A program made the position numbers and the translations under genes. 64,000 nt of DNA from Leptospira barantonii. Its GTDB lineage: Bacteria > Spirochaetota > Leptospiria > Leptospirales > Leptospiraceae. The stretch is taken from the NCBI RefSeq assembly GCF_002811925.1, contig NZ_NPDS01000002.1, forward strand, positions 620,001 to 684,000, in the 5' to 3' direction. A model generated the notes under the pieces. That model was not told where the DNA came from, made no database searches, and saw nothing but the letters and a program-made list of their open reading frames with translations. Of the stretch, positions 18,643 to 28,471 are shown one piece after another (positions within the stretch are counted from its first letter, which is position 1; every line of letters begins with the position of its first letter).

Positions 18643-19872
18643 TCAGGGATTGACCGCTACGTGAGAAGGACCTGCCTGGGTCGCAAAACTTGAGTTTGCA
18701 AGAGTTCCATTGAGATACGCGCCGGTCGTCGCGTTGTAATACGTGACCGTCTGCGAGGAAGAGTTGGCTACATACGCTAAGTTTGCGATAGCGTTAACCG
18801 CAACCGCGTAAGGTCTTGTGCCGGTCGGAAAGCTCGAGTTGGCAAGAGTTCCGTTGAGATAAACGCCGGTTGTCGCGTTGTGAAGGGTTAAAGTCTCCGA
18901 GGTCTGGTTCGCCGAATACAAAATATTTGATGTGGGATTGACCGCGAGCGAAACCGGTCCGGTTCCCACGGGTAAACTCGAATTGGCAAGGGTTCCGTTG
19001 AGAAACGCTCCCGTGGTCGCGTTGTAGATCGTAACCGAATCGGACGCGTTGTTGCCCACATACAAAAGATTGGCGGTAGTATTCAACGCCATAGAAGTTG
19101 GTCCCGATTGAGTCGGAAAGCTGGAAGTTACGGAAGCCGTGGTCGCATTGTAATACGTCACGTTGTCCAAATCGAAATTGGATATATACATCTTATTTGC
19201 GACGGGATCGACCGTCAAACCTTGCGGAGTGATTCCCGCGGTCGGAAAGCTTGAGTTTGCAAGAGTTCCGTTCATATACGCTCCGGTTGTCGCGTTGTAA
19301 TACGTGACCGTTCCCGAGTTCGCGTTCGAAACATAGATCAGGTTCGCATCCGGATTGACTCCGATAAATAACGGACCGTTTCCCGTGGAAAAGCTCGAGT
19401 TCGCGAGAGTTCCGTTGATATACGCACCCGTTTTCGCATTAAAATAAGTGATCGAGTTTCCCGTTTGTGCAGTAACATAGATGATGTTCGCTTTCGGATT
19501 GACCGCGATAAAATCCGGACCTGTCTGCGTCGCAAACGTGGAATTGGCGAGGGTTCCGTTGAGATAAGCGCCGGTTTTTGCGTTGTAGATCGTGATACTA
19601 TTCGAGTTGTAGTTGGCTATATACAAAAGATTCGGCGTCGGCGTTGAAGATCCGTTCTGAATCGCACTCTGCGTCAATAGACCCAACGCAAGAGGAATGG
19701 AAGAATTTTCATTCCCCGATTTCGAATCCGAAGCAAGGTAGGTAAGAGCGGGCCAGATCGTACATGAGACAAGGAAGAGCGGAAGGAATAAAAAAAACAG
19801 GACATATCTGCGATCAATTTTGAAAGTCTGGATCATAGATTTCGATTTAGAATGAAGCGAGTTTGCGTCCAT
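18643..19872 (-). CDS. YVTN-type beta-propeller lipoprotein
   Basis: The 409-residue protein has a signal peptide ending in lipobox LVSC; ATG 19836 is an alternative start closer to the hydrophobic core. The mature part has seven repeats of about 45-48 residues. Each opens with a strand such as NLLYIANYNSNSITIYN or NIIYVTAQTGNSITYFN and contains TGAYLNGTLANSSF. Seven units should close into one propeller. The fourth unit lacks the NGTLANS stretch. The repeats are also very similar in DNA, so recombination between units is plausible. It is probably exposed at the cell surface. Confidence 0.83.
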   Translation of the reverse strand: MDANSLHSKSKSMIQTFKIDRRYVLFFLFLPLFLVSCTIWPALTYLASDSKSGNENSSIPLALGLLTQSAIQNGSSTPTPNLLYIANYNSNSITIYNAKTGAYLNGTLANSTFATQTGPDFIAVNPKANIIYVTAQTGNSITYFNAKTGAYINGTLANSSFSTGNGPLFIGVNPDANLIYVSNANSGTVTYYNATTGAYMNGTLANSSFPTAGITPQGLTVDPVANKMYISNFDLDNVTYYNATTASVTSSFPTQSGPTSMALNTTANLLYVGNNASDSVTIYNATTGAFLNGTLANSSLPVGTGPVSLAVNPTSNILYSANQTSETLTLHNATTGVYLNGTLANSSFPTGTRPYAVAVNAIANLAYVANSSSQTVTYYNATTGAYLNGTLANSSFATQAGPSHVAVNP

Positions 19873-20056
19873 AGAATTCCAAATTTAAGGAATGAATGAT
19901 ACATAGAAGGGAATGGACCGTCTTTGCAGAGTTTTTTCAAAAGAAGTCCGAGAGAGTAGATTCGATGAACCCTTATTTACTAAAAAGAATTTGGATTGTT
20001 CTTTTTTTAGAGTTAGGAACAATCTATGAGTAACATCGGTTAGATGGTTTGTTAAG

Positions 20057-21439
20057 ATGGATTTGAACTTAGTCGTTCTTTTTATTCCTTGTTTGTTCGT
20101 TTTGATCGTCGTGGAAGTTTTGTATTCCTTGTATCGGGGGATTCCGGCGTATCGATGGAACGATTCTCTGAACAATTTAGCGACTGGAATTTCCAATCAG
20201 ATCTTTATCGTGCTCTTTCATACGATCACCATCGCGGGTTATCTTTGGATTTATCATCACTGGAGAATCTTCGATCTTCCCGCTTGGCCCGGCGAACCTT
20301 TGTGGTGGATGCCGACTCGCGATCTCTTCGGGATTTCTTCGAAGTACATGTCGTTTATCATCGTCGCATTGACGTGGATCGTTTGTCTTTTTGTCTACGA
20401 GTTCGCGTATTACTGGAATCATCGATTCAGTCACGAGATCAACTTTCTTTGGGCCGGGCATATCGTTCATCATCAAAGCGAGGAATACAATCTCGGAGTC
20501 GCTTTTCGTCAGGCGAGTTTCCGAGGTTTGTTCACTTGGGTATTTTATCTTCCGCTTGCTTGGATCGGATTTCCTCCCGTGGTGATGATCTTCAACGCGC
20601 AGTTCAGTCTGATCTATCAATTTTTGATTCATACAAAATTCGTTTCAAAGATGCCTCATTGGTTCGAATCGATCTTCAATACACCTTCTCATCATAGGGT
20701 GCATCACGGAAGAAATCCCCGTTATATCGATAAAAACTACGGAGGAATGTTTATCTTCTTCGACAAATGGTTCGGTACTTTCGAGCCCGAAACGGAAACT
20801 CCGGTTTATGGAATTCCGACACCGCTCAAAAGTTTTAATCCTCTATGGGCGAATTTTCATTATTGGTGGGAGATGATTCAATCCGCGAAAAAATTTTCGA
20901 ATTGGAAGGAGAGGGTGAACGTATTTTTTGCGTCTCCGGGATCGACAAACGAAACGAAGGCGGATGACGGAGATACGTTTCGAAGGGAGAAGGATGTTTA
21001 CCATGAGAAAGATAAATTAGGAATATTCGAAAAATTTGATATTTCTTTGTCCCGTGGGATTTTGTTCTACGTTTTGTTTTGGTCTTTTGCGGCGATTTTG
21101 ATTTCCTTTTTAGCTCTTTGGAATGTCGGGCGTATCCCCGAAACGATTCTCCACAACGTGTTTTTTGCGAGCGTTCTTACCTTTGTTTGTGTTGGGGGAA
21201 TTTGCGATCGTAAAAAATGGGTTTTGTTCTTGGAACCCATTCGTTTGTTGTATCTGTGTTTAACCTTTTTTCAGTGGTTCGGCGTGAGCAATCCGAGTTT
21301 TGTTCTGCTCGGTTTTCATCTTATTTCTTTCGTTTGGTTTTTCATATTCTATCGAAAATCTGCCGATCCGCGACAAACCGGAGCCGATTTTGAAAAAAGA
21401 AAATCGGAAACACGGATCGAAGAATCGGCGGCCCTTTGA
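20057..21439 (+). CDS. Sterol desaturase/fatty-acid hydroxylase family membrane protein
   Basis: The 460-residue membrane protein carries the di-iron histidine motifs of this superfamily: HRFSHEINF, HIVHHQSEEYN and HHRVHHGRN. An N-terminal set of hydrophobic helices precedes them, and three or four further transmembrane segments form the C-terminus. Members hydroxylate or desaturate lipids at a non-haem di-iron site. The lipid substrate is unknown. It is convergent with the TonB-dependent receptor gene, only 9 bases apart. Confidence 0.86.
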   Translation: MDLNLVVLFIPCLFVLIVVEVLYSLYRGIPAYRWNDSLNNLATGISNQIFIVLFHTITIAGYLWIYHHWRIFDLPAWPGEPLWWMPTRDLFGISSKYMSFIIVALTWIVCLFVYEFAYYWNHRFSHEINFLWAGHIVHHQSEEYNLGVAFRQASFRGLFTWVFYLPLAWIGFPPVVMIFNAQFSLIYQFLIHTKFVSKMPHWFESIFNTPSHHRVHHGRNPRYIDKNYGGMFIFFDKWFGTFEPETETPVYGIPTPLKSFNPLWANFHYWWEMIQSAKKFSNWKERVNVFFASPGSTNETKADDGDTFRREKDVYHEKDKLGIFEKFDISLSRGILFYVLFWSFAAILISFLALWNVGRIPETILHNVFFASVLTFVCVGGICDRKKWVLFLEPIRLLYLCLTFFQWFGVSNPSFVLLGFHLISFVWFFIFYRKSADPRQTGADFEKRKSETRIEESAAL

Positions 21440-21448
21440 CAAAGAAGT

Positions 21449-23968
21449 TCAGAACTGAATTTGAATCCCGAAATTAAAAAAGGGAATTCTATGTTTGTAT
21501 ACGTCGAGTCCGTTTTGATTAATATACGTCGTCGTCGGATTGAAGTTGGGAATGTAGGGTAGTCCCGGCGAGAACAGATTGTTTGAAACCGCGATTCTAT
21601 TTGAAGTGACGTTGATGACTTCGAGGTATAAATCCATTTTCCCCCAACTGGTGGAAATGAATTTATCAAATCGAAGATCGAGTTGATTGTAAGAAGGAAG
21701 CCTCGCGGATCGAAGTTGATCGGAATAGATAGGATCGTTAAACGAAATCGAACCCGACCCGAGTGGAACCCTTTTTTGTTCCGACCCGATGATCGGAGTA
21801 TATGCATAATTCGTTAAGTATGTAAATCTGGCGCCGATCTGAAAAGAATTTTTGTATTTCCAGCCTCCTACGATGCTGAGAATATGAGTTCTATCCAAAT
21901 CATACAATTCTTCCTTGGAATTTTTCCGTAAAATTTCCAGACTTCCGTTCGAATATAAGTTCGTATAATATCCTTTCGAATCGTCTTGATACACCAAACG
22001 ATTGTTTGCGCTTAGTTCCTGATGGATTCTTGCTTCCGTATCGTTTAGAACCGGCTGGTTTCTGTTTCTTTTGGTCACCGAGTTTGTATAAGCAATCCAA
22101 CCGTAAAAACCCGTATCCTCCGGAATTTCTTTTTTTAATAAGACTTCGTAACCTTTGGACCAACCGGACATGGAGTTCGAATACTTGGCGTTTTGCGGAA
22201 CGAGTTGTGTATTTCCGTTTTCGATGGCGGAGACGACGTTATTGAGGTTTGCCGTGGAAGAATTGTATAAAAAATTGTCCTGGATGATCATGTTGTCGAA
22301 GGTATTCTTATATCCTTCCAGTTTGAACGTAAAATCTCCCAGAAATTTCTGCTCTATTCCTATATTAGAATGTACTGATGTTTCCACTTTTAGATTCGGG
22401 TTCCCGATTTTTTTAGAATACTGACTGATATCGGATGGAGCCTGTGAATATTCTCCCGTTCCTCCGAAGAAAACCGTTTTTGTGGATTCGAATTCTTTTG
22501 CCAAGTTTAGTCTGGGGTTCGTTTTCCATTCTTTGGATAAATCGTAGTAATCCCTTCTAACTCCGAGCGTCACGGAGTATCCGAGATGATCGAACTTCAG
22601 CTCGGAAAAGTAACCGAGTTCCCGTTTCACCATTCTATCCCCGTCGAGAATTGCGGACGTATTCGGATCCGAAAGTATGAACTCGGTAAGTCTTAGAAGG
22701 TCAGGTTTGGGATTGAGATACGTGATTCTACCTTTTAAATCGGCAACGGTTTCCCTGTATTGACCGCCCGCATTGACCTTTAGGATCTTTTTAAAAAGAT
22801 AAAGTTCCAGAGAATCTTCGAAATAACGCAGATCGGAAGTATAATCATTTCCTAATGTATTTACTTTTACAAAACCACCGCCTCCGGAAAGAACGGCGCC
22901 GAAATCGGATACGTTCAAACTGAAAGTGCTGTTTTGAACCCTTTCATGAAAATAGTTTCTGGCGAGATGAATCGTATTCTTTACGTTTTCAAAAGGTTTC
23001 CAAGTGTATTTGAGACCGTCCGTTCTAAAGTTGCGGTCCACGATAAGGCCGTCGGTCATACTTTCGATGTCGCTTCGATTCGCGTCCCGCTTCGCATTGC
23101 TTGCATACGGATATCTAAAGTCTTTTGTTCCGAAAGAAGAGATCGTGATCGAATTTTTTTCGTCTATGTCCCAGTTGATCCGGCCTTGGTAGTCGCTGTA
23201 ATCGGAAATAAAGGTTTGATTCGGAACCAGATCGTGGATCTGTCCGAGAACGAGGTTCGGATAGTATTTTCTTCCCGAAACGTTTACGCTTAAGTTTTTT
23301 GTTATATTCTTATATAGATAAGAATCAACTAAAAACGTATTCACGTTCGTGATCATCGTATCTTCCCTTTTTTTAAAAGCTTCGATCGCGATGACTCCTC
23401 CGGTTCCGAAACCGTAGCGGGCGGAATACGCGCCCGAATAAACTTCCAAAGATCGGATGGCGTCGTTGTTGATGACCGACGAAAGTCCGTCCGCGTGAAA
23501 CGGATAGGTAAGAGGCAGACCGTCATAATAGAATTGATTGGCTCTTGTGCCCGCGCCTCTCATGACTAAAAATCCCCTTTGACTGTTTGAAATGTCCGGG
23601 CTTTTTGCTCCGGTGGGAAGCGATTGATTGGTCAGATTCAAATGGGTCGCCATAGCCGCTTGAGCGCTTGAATTATTAAAATTTTGGAATATAGGGGACA
23701 CGCCTGGTACGTTTAAAACGGCTTTTAAAGAATCTCCAAACGTTCCGGGCATACGTTTGATTTCTTCGGGTTTCAATCGAATCCCGTTGATATCGTCCCT
23801 TTCTCCGATCACTTGTATTTCCGAAGAGGATTTTCGTTTGTTCAGTTCGTCGTTCGCTGAATCGGATTTCGTTTGAGCATAAATCAGGACATTGGGAATA
23901 CAAAAAAAGATCGCGTTTGCGAGAAGAATTCTTCGATTGATATAATTGAAATTGAATGTCTTTTTCAT
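21449..23968 (-). CDS. TonB-dependent outer-membrane receptor
   Basis: The 839-residue protein has a signal peptide, a plug domain (about 50-195, with SSEIQVIGERDDINGIRLKPEEIKRMPG and the ARYGFGTGGVIAIE end), and a long beta-barrel ending in an aromatic residue (FFNFGIQIQF). This is the normal TonB-dependent transporter layout for iron complexes, vitamins or other large nutrients. The substrate cannot be read. The gene is preceded by a 24-bp perfect inverted repeat that looks like a TetR-family operator. Confidence 0.9.
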   Translation of the reverse strand: MKKTFNFNYINRRILLANAIFFCIPNVLIYAQTKSDSANDELNKRKSSSEIQVIGERDDINGIRLKPEEIKRMPGTFGDSLKAVLNVPGVSPIFQNFNNSSAQAAMATHLNLTNQSLPTGAKSPDISNSQRGFLVMRGAGTRANQFYYDGLPLTYPFHADGLSSVINNDAIRSLEVYSGAYSARYGFGTGGVIAIEAFKKREDTMITNVNTFLVDSYLYKNITKNLSVNVSGRKYYPNLVLGQIHDLVPNQTFISDYSDYQGRINWDIDEKNSITISSFGTKDFRYPYASNAKRDANRSDIESMTDGLIVDRNFRTDGLKYTWKPFENVKNTIHLARNYFHERVQNSTFSLNVSDFGAVLSGGGGFVKVNTLGNDYTSDLRYFEDSLELYLFKKILKVNAGGQYRETVADLKGRITYLNPKPDLLRLTEFILSDPNTSAILDGDRMVKRELGYFSELKFDHLGYSVTLGVRRDYYDLSKEWKTNPRLNLAKEFESTKTVFFGGTGEYSQAPSDISQYSKKIGNPNLKVETSVHSNIGIEQKFLGDFTFKLEGYKNTFDNMIIQDNFLYNSSTANLNNVVSAIENGNTQLVPQNAKYSNSMSGWSKGYEVLLKKEIPEDTGFYGWIAYTNSVTKRNRNQPVLNDTEARIHQELSANNRLVYQDDSKGYYTNLYSNGSLEILRKNSKEELYDLDRTHILSIVGGWKYKNSFQIGARFTYLTNYAYTPIIGSEQKRVPLGSGSISFNDPIYSDQLRSARLPSYNQLDLRFDKFISTSWGKMDLYLEVINVTSNRIAVSNNLFSPGLPYIPNFNPTTTYINQNGLDVYKHRIPFFNFGIQIQF

Positions 23969-24049
23969 AAAAGAATAAAGTTGAACGTAGTCTCCATATT
24001 TTGATGTCCAACGAATGAAAAGGTTTATGAAAGAACAAGTGAAATATAG

Positions 24050-24073
24050 AATATAGACTGGTCAGTCTATATT
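24050..24073. promoter_or_regulatory. 24-bp inverted repeat, candidate operator of the TonB receptor gene
   Basis: Two perfect 11-base arms (AATATAGACTG and CAGTCTATATT) are separated by GT. The repeat lies about 80-105 bases upstream of the receptor start and contains a TATATT that could be its -10. The symmetry suits a TetR-type dimer, but no regulator gene is adjacent; the TetR gene at 16767 has a different candidate operator. Confidence 0.6.
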
Positions 24074-24263
24074 GTGAAAAGTTTTACGGTGTGAAATAGC
24101 TCAATCGCCGCTATCTAAGAAGAAAATAAAAATAAAGCGAACGTTATGCGCTATTGATTTATAGTACGATAAAGTTTTGGGGAATTCGTTAGGAAAAGGC
24201 GCGAAAACTACGATTGAGAATGATAAAAAATTAGTTTCTAAGTTCGGATAGAGTTAAGATCGA

Positions 24264-25220
24264 TCAACGGATAAAATCCAGAACCGCGTTTAACGTTTCT
24301 TTCGGATCTTCTTCTTGGGGAATATGGCCTAGATTTTCAAAGACGATGAGCTTGCTTCCTTGAATGTCTTTGTGGAATTTTTCTGCGTTGATCGGAGGTT
24401 GTAGTTTGTCTTTTTTTCCCCAGAGAATCAGCGTAGGAAGGCGTAATTCGCCAATACGATTTTCGAATATTCCGGATTCTGAAACTAATTTTTGCTGAAA
24501 CTGAGCCAAAGCTTTTCGATTGCCCGATCTCAGAGCAAGGGAAAAGAAACGATCCACTTTTTCCTCTGTGACTTTCGAAGGATCTCCGTATGTATTCTTC
24601 ACGCTCGATTCCACCAATTTTCTCGGAAGAATGTTCTGGAGAAGGTTGCTCAGGATTGGGATTCTTGCGATTCGAAACGCGATCGGAACGGAAACCGATT
24701 CCGTTTTATATCCGCCCGAATCCAAAAGAATCAATTTTTGAAAACGTTCCGGTTGTTCGAGAACCGTACGCCAAGCCACGTTACCTCCGAAAGAATTCCC
24801 AACGAGAATCGCACGTTTGATTTGAAGTTGATCGAGCAATGCGATTAGAAATTCCGTATAACGTTTCATGGAATAATCTTGATCGGGAGCAGGGCCCGTT
24901 AAGCCGAAGCCCGGTAAATCAAAACGGATCACTCTCCGAGAGGATTTGAGTTCGGTCGTCCAGGCGTCCCATGTGTGAAGCGATGAACCGCCTCCGTGAA
25001 TCAAAACGATCGGTGTTGGATCGGATTTAGGACCTTCGTCTCTGAGATGAACATTCAGTTCCTTGAATGTGATGAAAGTGGAAGGAGGGGACGCCCATCG
25101 TTCTTTCAAATCATCGACGGATCGATCCGATTCCCAAGTGAGAACGATGAAAAGGAAGAATACGGATAACAAGGAAATCAGAATTCCGAAACTGATCTGT
25201 TTGATTCTTCGAAAGAGCAT
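24264..25220 (-). CDS. Alpha/beta hydrolase, membrane-anchored
   Basis: The 318-residue protein has an N-terminal hydrophobic anchor (FGILISLLSVFFLFIVLTW) and then an alpha/beta-hydrolase domain. The oxyanion region is IHGGGSSLHTWD, the nucleophile elbow is VGNSFGGN (Ser), the acid is in LWGKKDKLQPP (Asp) and the catalytic His is in NLGHIPQEEDP. It resembles epoxide-hydrolase or esterase members. The substrate is unknown. It shares direction with the DUF1554 gene 42 bases upstream of its start and may be co-transcribed with it. Confidence 0.85.
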   Translation of the reverse strand: MLFRRIKQISFGILISLLSVFFLFIVLTWESDRSVDDLKERWASPPSTFITFKELNVHLRDEGPKSDPTPIVLIHGGGSSLHTWDAWTTELKSSRRVIRFDLPGFGLTGPAPDQDYSMKRYTEFLIALLDQLQIKRAILVGNSFGGNVAWRTVLEQPERFQKLILLDSGGYKTESVSVPIAFRIARIPILSNLLQNILPRKLVESSVKNTYGDPSKVTEEKVDRFFSLALRSGNRKALAQFQQKLVSESGIFENRIGELRLPTLILWGKKDKLQPPINAEKFHKDIQGSKLIVFENLGHIPQEEDPKETLNAVLDFIR

Positions 25221-25262
25221 ACCGTTTTACCCTTTGTTTAAAAGTTATTTCAGTTCTAACGT

Positions 25263-26021
25263 CTACTGTCGAACACAATAAAGTCCATGTGTCGTATTGC
25301 AAGAGGTCGCGGAATTATAACCGCGATCGATGAAGAAAGAGGAAAGTTGATTCGGTTCTCCGATGGAACCGTAAGTGGTCCCTAAGGCCGTGCTCGTCCA
25401 ATTGAAACAAGTTCTAAGTTCTCCCGGCAACCATACGCCTACGGAACCCGGAGTATCATTTCGGATTCCCGTAAACGTATACGTTCCTGCCGGTCTTGTT
25501 CCGTCCACGATGATCGAATTGGTCGCGGAACCGTTATACATCGCCTGAGAATCCGTCGTGAATACGATCGCGCTGTCGTTGGGGTTCAATGTGCTTTTTT
25601 TGATATTGAGATATCTTGTGTTCGGATATAGAACCCAATTGTGAGATAAGTCGCGAACCCCCGATTCGTCCATAAGCAATGCTTTATATTCGCTCGGTGC
25701 ACCGAAAGAAGAAGGTAGGGCCGCCGCCGCGTTTTGACAAAGTGTGTCGGCTCCGGCAATTCCTCCCATGTTTCCGTTCGTAAGAACGCCGCCTATATTA
25801 TACAGTTCGAATATATAACAGGGGCCTTTTGTGGTGCTACAGTTCGGAGCGGTTCCGGATTGAGACGAGGAGGAATTTGTAAAACGCGAAGGTTCGATTA
25901 TGGCGATCAGAGGATTTTTAAGCGCGTCGATCGAAACTCGCTCCGCTTCGTTACACGAAAACGTCAACAATAGGAATGCGGAAATGCTTACGGAAATTCG
26001 AATCGATTCTTTCTGTATCAT
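25263..26021 (-). CDS. DUF1554 lipoprotein (Leptospira-type)
   Basis: The 252-residue precursor has lipobox LTFSC. The mature part matches the DUF1554 domain described mainly from Leptospira: YNIGGVLTNGNMGGIAGADTLCQNAAA, then YKALLMDESGVRDLSHNW, and a C-terminal NWTS...GLYCVRQ with paired cysteines. The fold resembles C-type-lectin or collagenase-NC10-like domains. It is likely a surface lipoprotein; function is unknown. This gene is one of the best taxonomic markers in the window. Confidence 0.85.
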   Translation of the reverse strand: MIQKESIRISVSISAFLLLTFSCNEAERVSIDALKNPLIAIIEPSRFTNSSSSQSGTAPNCSTTKGPCYIFELYNIGGVLTNGNMGGIAGADTLCQNAAAALPSSFGAPSEYKALLMDESGVRDLSHNWVLYPNTRYLNIKKSTLNPNDSAIVFTTDSQAMYNGSATNSIIVDGTRPAGTYTFTGIRNDTPGSVGVWLPGELRTCFNWTSTALGTTYGSIGEPNQLSSFFIDRGYNSATSCNTTHGLYCVRQ

Positions 26022-26386
26022 TTTATTTCACTCTCATTTATCAAAACAAACTCGAAAATGATAATTCCGCAAGAAAGGCGATTTTTAGGAATTCGGAAAC
26101 AGGAAACGGAATGAACGCTACTGATTGTGGAATGAAAGTTCGGGTCGATTGTTCGGGTCGGATTTTTGATTCTACTCAGTTGGACATTGAGAATGAACTG
26201 GTTAAATTCTTATAGAATAGATTTCGCAATTCAGATTCTTATCACTCAAGTAACCAATTTCCTTTTAAATCCTATTCCGCTTTTTAAAAAGCACGAAAAG
26301 TTGATATAGATCAATGACAGAAGAATAAATTCAAGTATCATTCCGCCTGCAGATTTCATAATATACTTAGGAAAAAGGAATGAAAC
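26022..26386. other. 365-base divergent intergenic region upstream of norC
   Basis: It separates the DUF1554 lipoprotein gene from the nor operon. It holds the Fnr/Dnr box described separately and an A/T-rich stretch resembling a -10 (CATAATATACT near 26357). I see no convincing ORF in the rest. Confidence 0.6.
26301..26314. promoter_or_regulatory. Fnr/Dnr box upstream of norC
   Basis: TTGATATAGATCAA is a perfect TTGAT-N4-ATCAA site. It is centred about 79 bases before the norC ATG, and about 41 bases before a plausible transcription start near 26349, the usual position for class II activation. The dedicated Crp/Fnr regulator at the end of this locus is the likely ligand. Confidence 0.85.
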
Positions 26387-27073
26387 ATGCTCAGTAAGTT
26401 TCAGGCAAAGTTGTTCTTTCTACTCGGAACGTTTTTGTTTTCCGTCGTATTCTTATTTCTTACGTTCGATTCCATGAGATACGTGTATTCGCACGAATCG
26501 AATCGAAACTTAACGCCGAGCGTCCTTTCGGGAAAAGAAATCTGGGAAAAGAACAATTGTATGGGTTGTCATACGATCTTGGGTGAAGGTGCTTATTACG
26601 CTCCTGAACTTACCAAGGTTTATGAAAGAAGGGGACCCGAGTGGATCCGCGTCTTTTTGAAAGATCCGGAAGCGATGTACCCCGGTGAAAGAAAGATGGT
26701 GAAATACAATTTCACGGAAAAGCAGATCGAAGACGTGATCGCATTCTTAAAATGGAACGGCGAGTTGGATCTGAAAGGATTTCCGCCGAAGCCCGAGTTC
26801 AAACAAGAAACGAAAACCGTCAACGTACAATCCGCTAACGTCGCGCCTCCCGAAAAATTCAAACAAATCTGTACTGCGTGTCATGCAGTGGGTGGTTCCG
26901 GTGGAAACGTAGGTCCGGCCTTGGATGCGGTCGGGAATAAATACGACACAACCTATTTGGAGAATTGGCTCAAAGATCCGCAAAAGATCAAACCGGGAAC
27001 CGCGATGCCGAAACTGCCTTTGAGCGACTCGGAAATCAAGGATCTAACGAAGTATTTATCCCAATTAAAATAG
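26387..27073 (+). CDS. norC: NorC, nitric oxide reductase cytochrome c subunit with extra cytochrome c domain
   Basis: The 228-residue protein has one N-terminal membrane anchor and a NorC-type domain with haem motif CMGCH (58-62), followed by GEGAYYAPELTKVYERRG as in other NorC proteins. Unlike the usual single-haem NorC of about 150 residues, it has a C-terminal second cytochrome c domain with CTACH (162-166) and a candidate axial Met in GTAMPKLP. It would pass electrons from a periplasmic donor to NorB. It is the first gene of norCBQD. Confidence 0.92.
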   Translation: MLSKFQAKLFFLLGTFLFSVVFLFLTFDSMRYVYSHESNRNLTPSVLSGKEIWEKNNCMGCHTILGEGAYYAPELTKVYERRGPEWIRVFLKDPEAMYPGERKMVKYNFTEKQIEDVIAFLKWNGELDLKGFPPKPEFKQETKTVNVQSANVAPPEKFKQICTACHAVGGSGGNVGPALDAVGNKYDTTYLENWLKDPQKIKPGTAMPKLPLSDSEIKDLTKYLSQLK

Positions 27074-27103
27074 AATCAAAAAGGATTCATAAGTGGAGCG
27101 ATC

Positions 27104-28471
27104 ATGAAATATAAATCTCAGAAAGTAGCCTACTGGTTTTTTGCGACTTGTATGCTACTGTTGTCCTTACAATTAGTTTACGGATTTGTAATGTCTTTCG
27201 CGAGAATGGGGTTCGACGGATTGCACGATTGGATTCCGTTTAACGCGGCGAGGGCAACTCATACGAACCTTTTAGTCGTCTGGCTTCTCACGGGTTTTAT
27301 GGGAGCGGCTCATTATATCATACCGGAAGAATCCGGCAGGGAACTCTATTCTGAAAAACTGGCGTATGCTCAGTTGATTTCACTCATCGTGGTCGGAGTC
27401 GTGTCGATCGTCGGATTCCATTTTAATATCTGGGAAGGACGAAAGTTTTTGGAGATACCGAGGCCACTGGACTATCTCGTTGTCGTGAACGTTCTTACCT
27501 TTCTTTTTAACATAGGAATGACCGTTTGGAAAGGAACCAAAAGTTCTACGACGGGACTTGTATTGTATTTCGGTTTATTCTCGGCCGCGCTTTTGTATTT
27601 GCCCGGTATGATTGAATTCAACAGTCAGACCGTAGATTCTTACTTTCGTTGGTGGGTCGTTCATCTTTGGGTGGAAGGAGTTTGGGAACTCATCATGGGC
27701 GGTATTCTTTCCTTTCTTCTCATCAAACTGACGGGAGTCGATCGGGAAGTGATCGAGAAGTGGCTCTACGTAATCGTCGGTCTTACGTTCTTGTCCGGAA
27801 TTTTAGGAACGGGACATCACTACTATTTCATCGGAGTTCCGGAATATTGGAAATGGGTGGGCGGATTTTTTTCCATGCTTGAACCTCTTGCGTTTCTTGC
27901 GATGGCGATGTTCGCGATTTCCATGTATCGAAAAAGCGGAAGAAATCATCCGAACTCGATCTCGCTTTTTTGGACGATCGGAAGCGCAGTGATGTCCTTC
28001 GTAGGAGCGGGGTTCCTCGGGTTCGCACATACCCTGCCTCAAGTGAATCTTTATACACACGGAACCTTGATCACGGCGATGCACGGACATCTCGCGTTCT
28101 GGGGAGCGTATGCGATGATCGTTCTTGCGATCATAACCTATGCGATGCCGCTTATGACTGGAAGAAAACTCTGGAACAATCCGATGGGTCTTTATGCGTT
28201 CTGGGCGTCTAACATCGGTATGTTGGGAATGACCGGAGCCTTTGCGGTTGCGGGAATCGCTCAGGTTTATCTGGAACGTAAATTCGGAATGGACTTTCTA
28301 ATGGTTCAAAAAGAAATCGAGGTTCACTTTCTCGGACTTACGTTAGCCGCAATCGTATTCACTTCGGGGATCATCGCGTTTATCATAAACTTTATACGTT
28401 TCGGTCGACCTACGGACGAGGCGTTGAACGCGGAGGATGTCACGGGTAATATCGTATTGAATTTGAAATGA
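27104..28471 (+). CDS. norB: NorB, nitric oxide reductase catalytic subunit
   Basis: The 455-residue protein has about twelve transmembrane segments and belongs to the haem-copper oxidase superfamily. It shows conserved histidines of the haem and FeB sites (WWVVHLWVEGVWE, GHHYYFIG, HGTLITAMHGHLAFWGAYAM). With NorC it reduces two NO to N2O using electrons from the periplasm. It lies 30 bases after norC and overlaps norQ as ATGA. No other denitrification enzyme is in the window, so detoxification of NO is the likely role. Confidence 0.96.
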   Translation: MKYKSQKVAYWFFATCMLLLSLQLVYGFVMSFARMGFDGLHDWIPFNAARATHTNLLVVWLLTGFMGAAHYIIPEESGRELYSEKLAYAQLISLIVVGVVSIVGFHFNIWEGRKFLEIPRPLDYLVVVNVLTFLFNIGMTVWKGTKSSTTGLVLYFGLFSAALLYLPGMIEFNSQTVDSYFRWWVVHLWVEGVWELIMGGILSFLLIKLTGVDREVIEKWLYVIVGLTFLSGILGTGHHYYFIGVPEYWKWVGGFFSMLEPLAFLAMAMFAISMYRKSGRNHPNSISLFWTIGSAVMSFVGAGFLGFAHTLPQVNLYTHGTLITAMHGHLAFWGAYAMIVLAIITYAMPLMTGRKLWNNPMGLYAFWASNIGMLGMTGAFAVAGIAQVYLERKFGMDFLMVQKEIEVHFLGLTLAAIVFTSGIIAFIINFIRFGRPTDEALNAEDVTGNIVLNLK

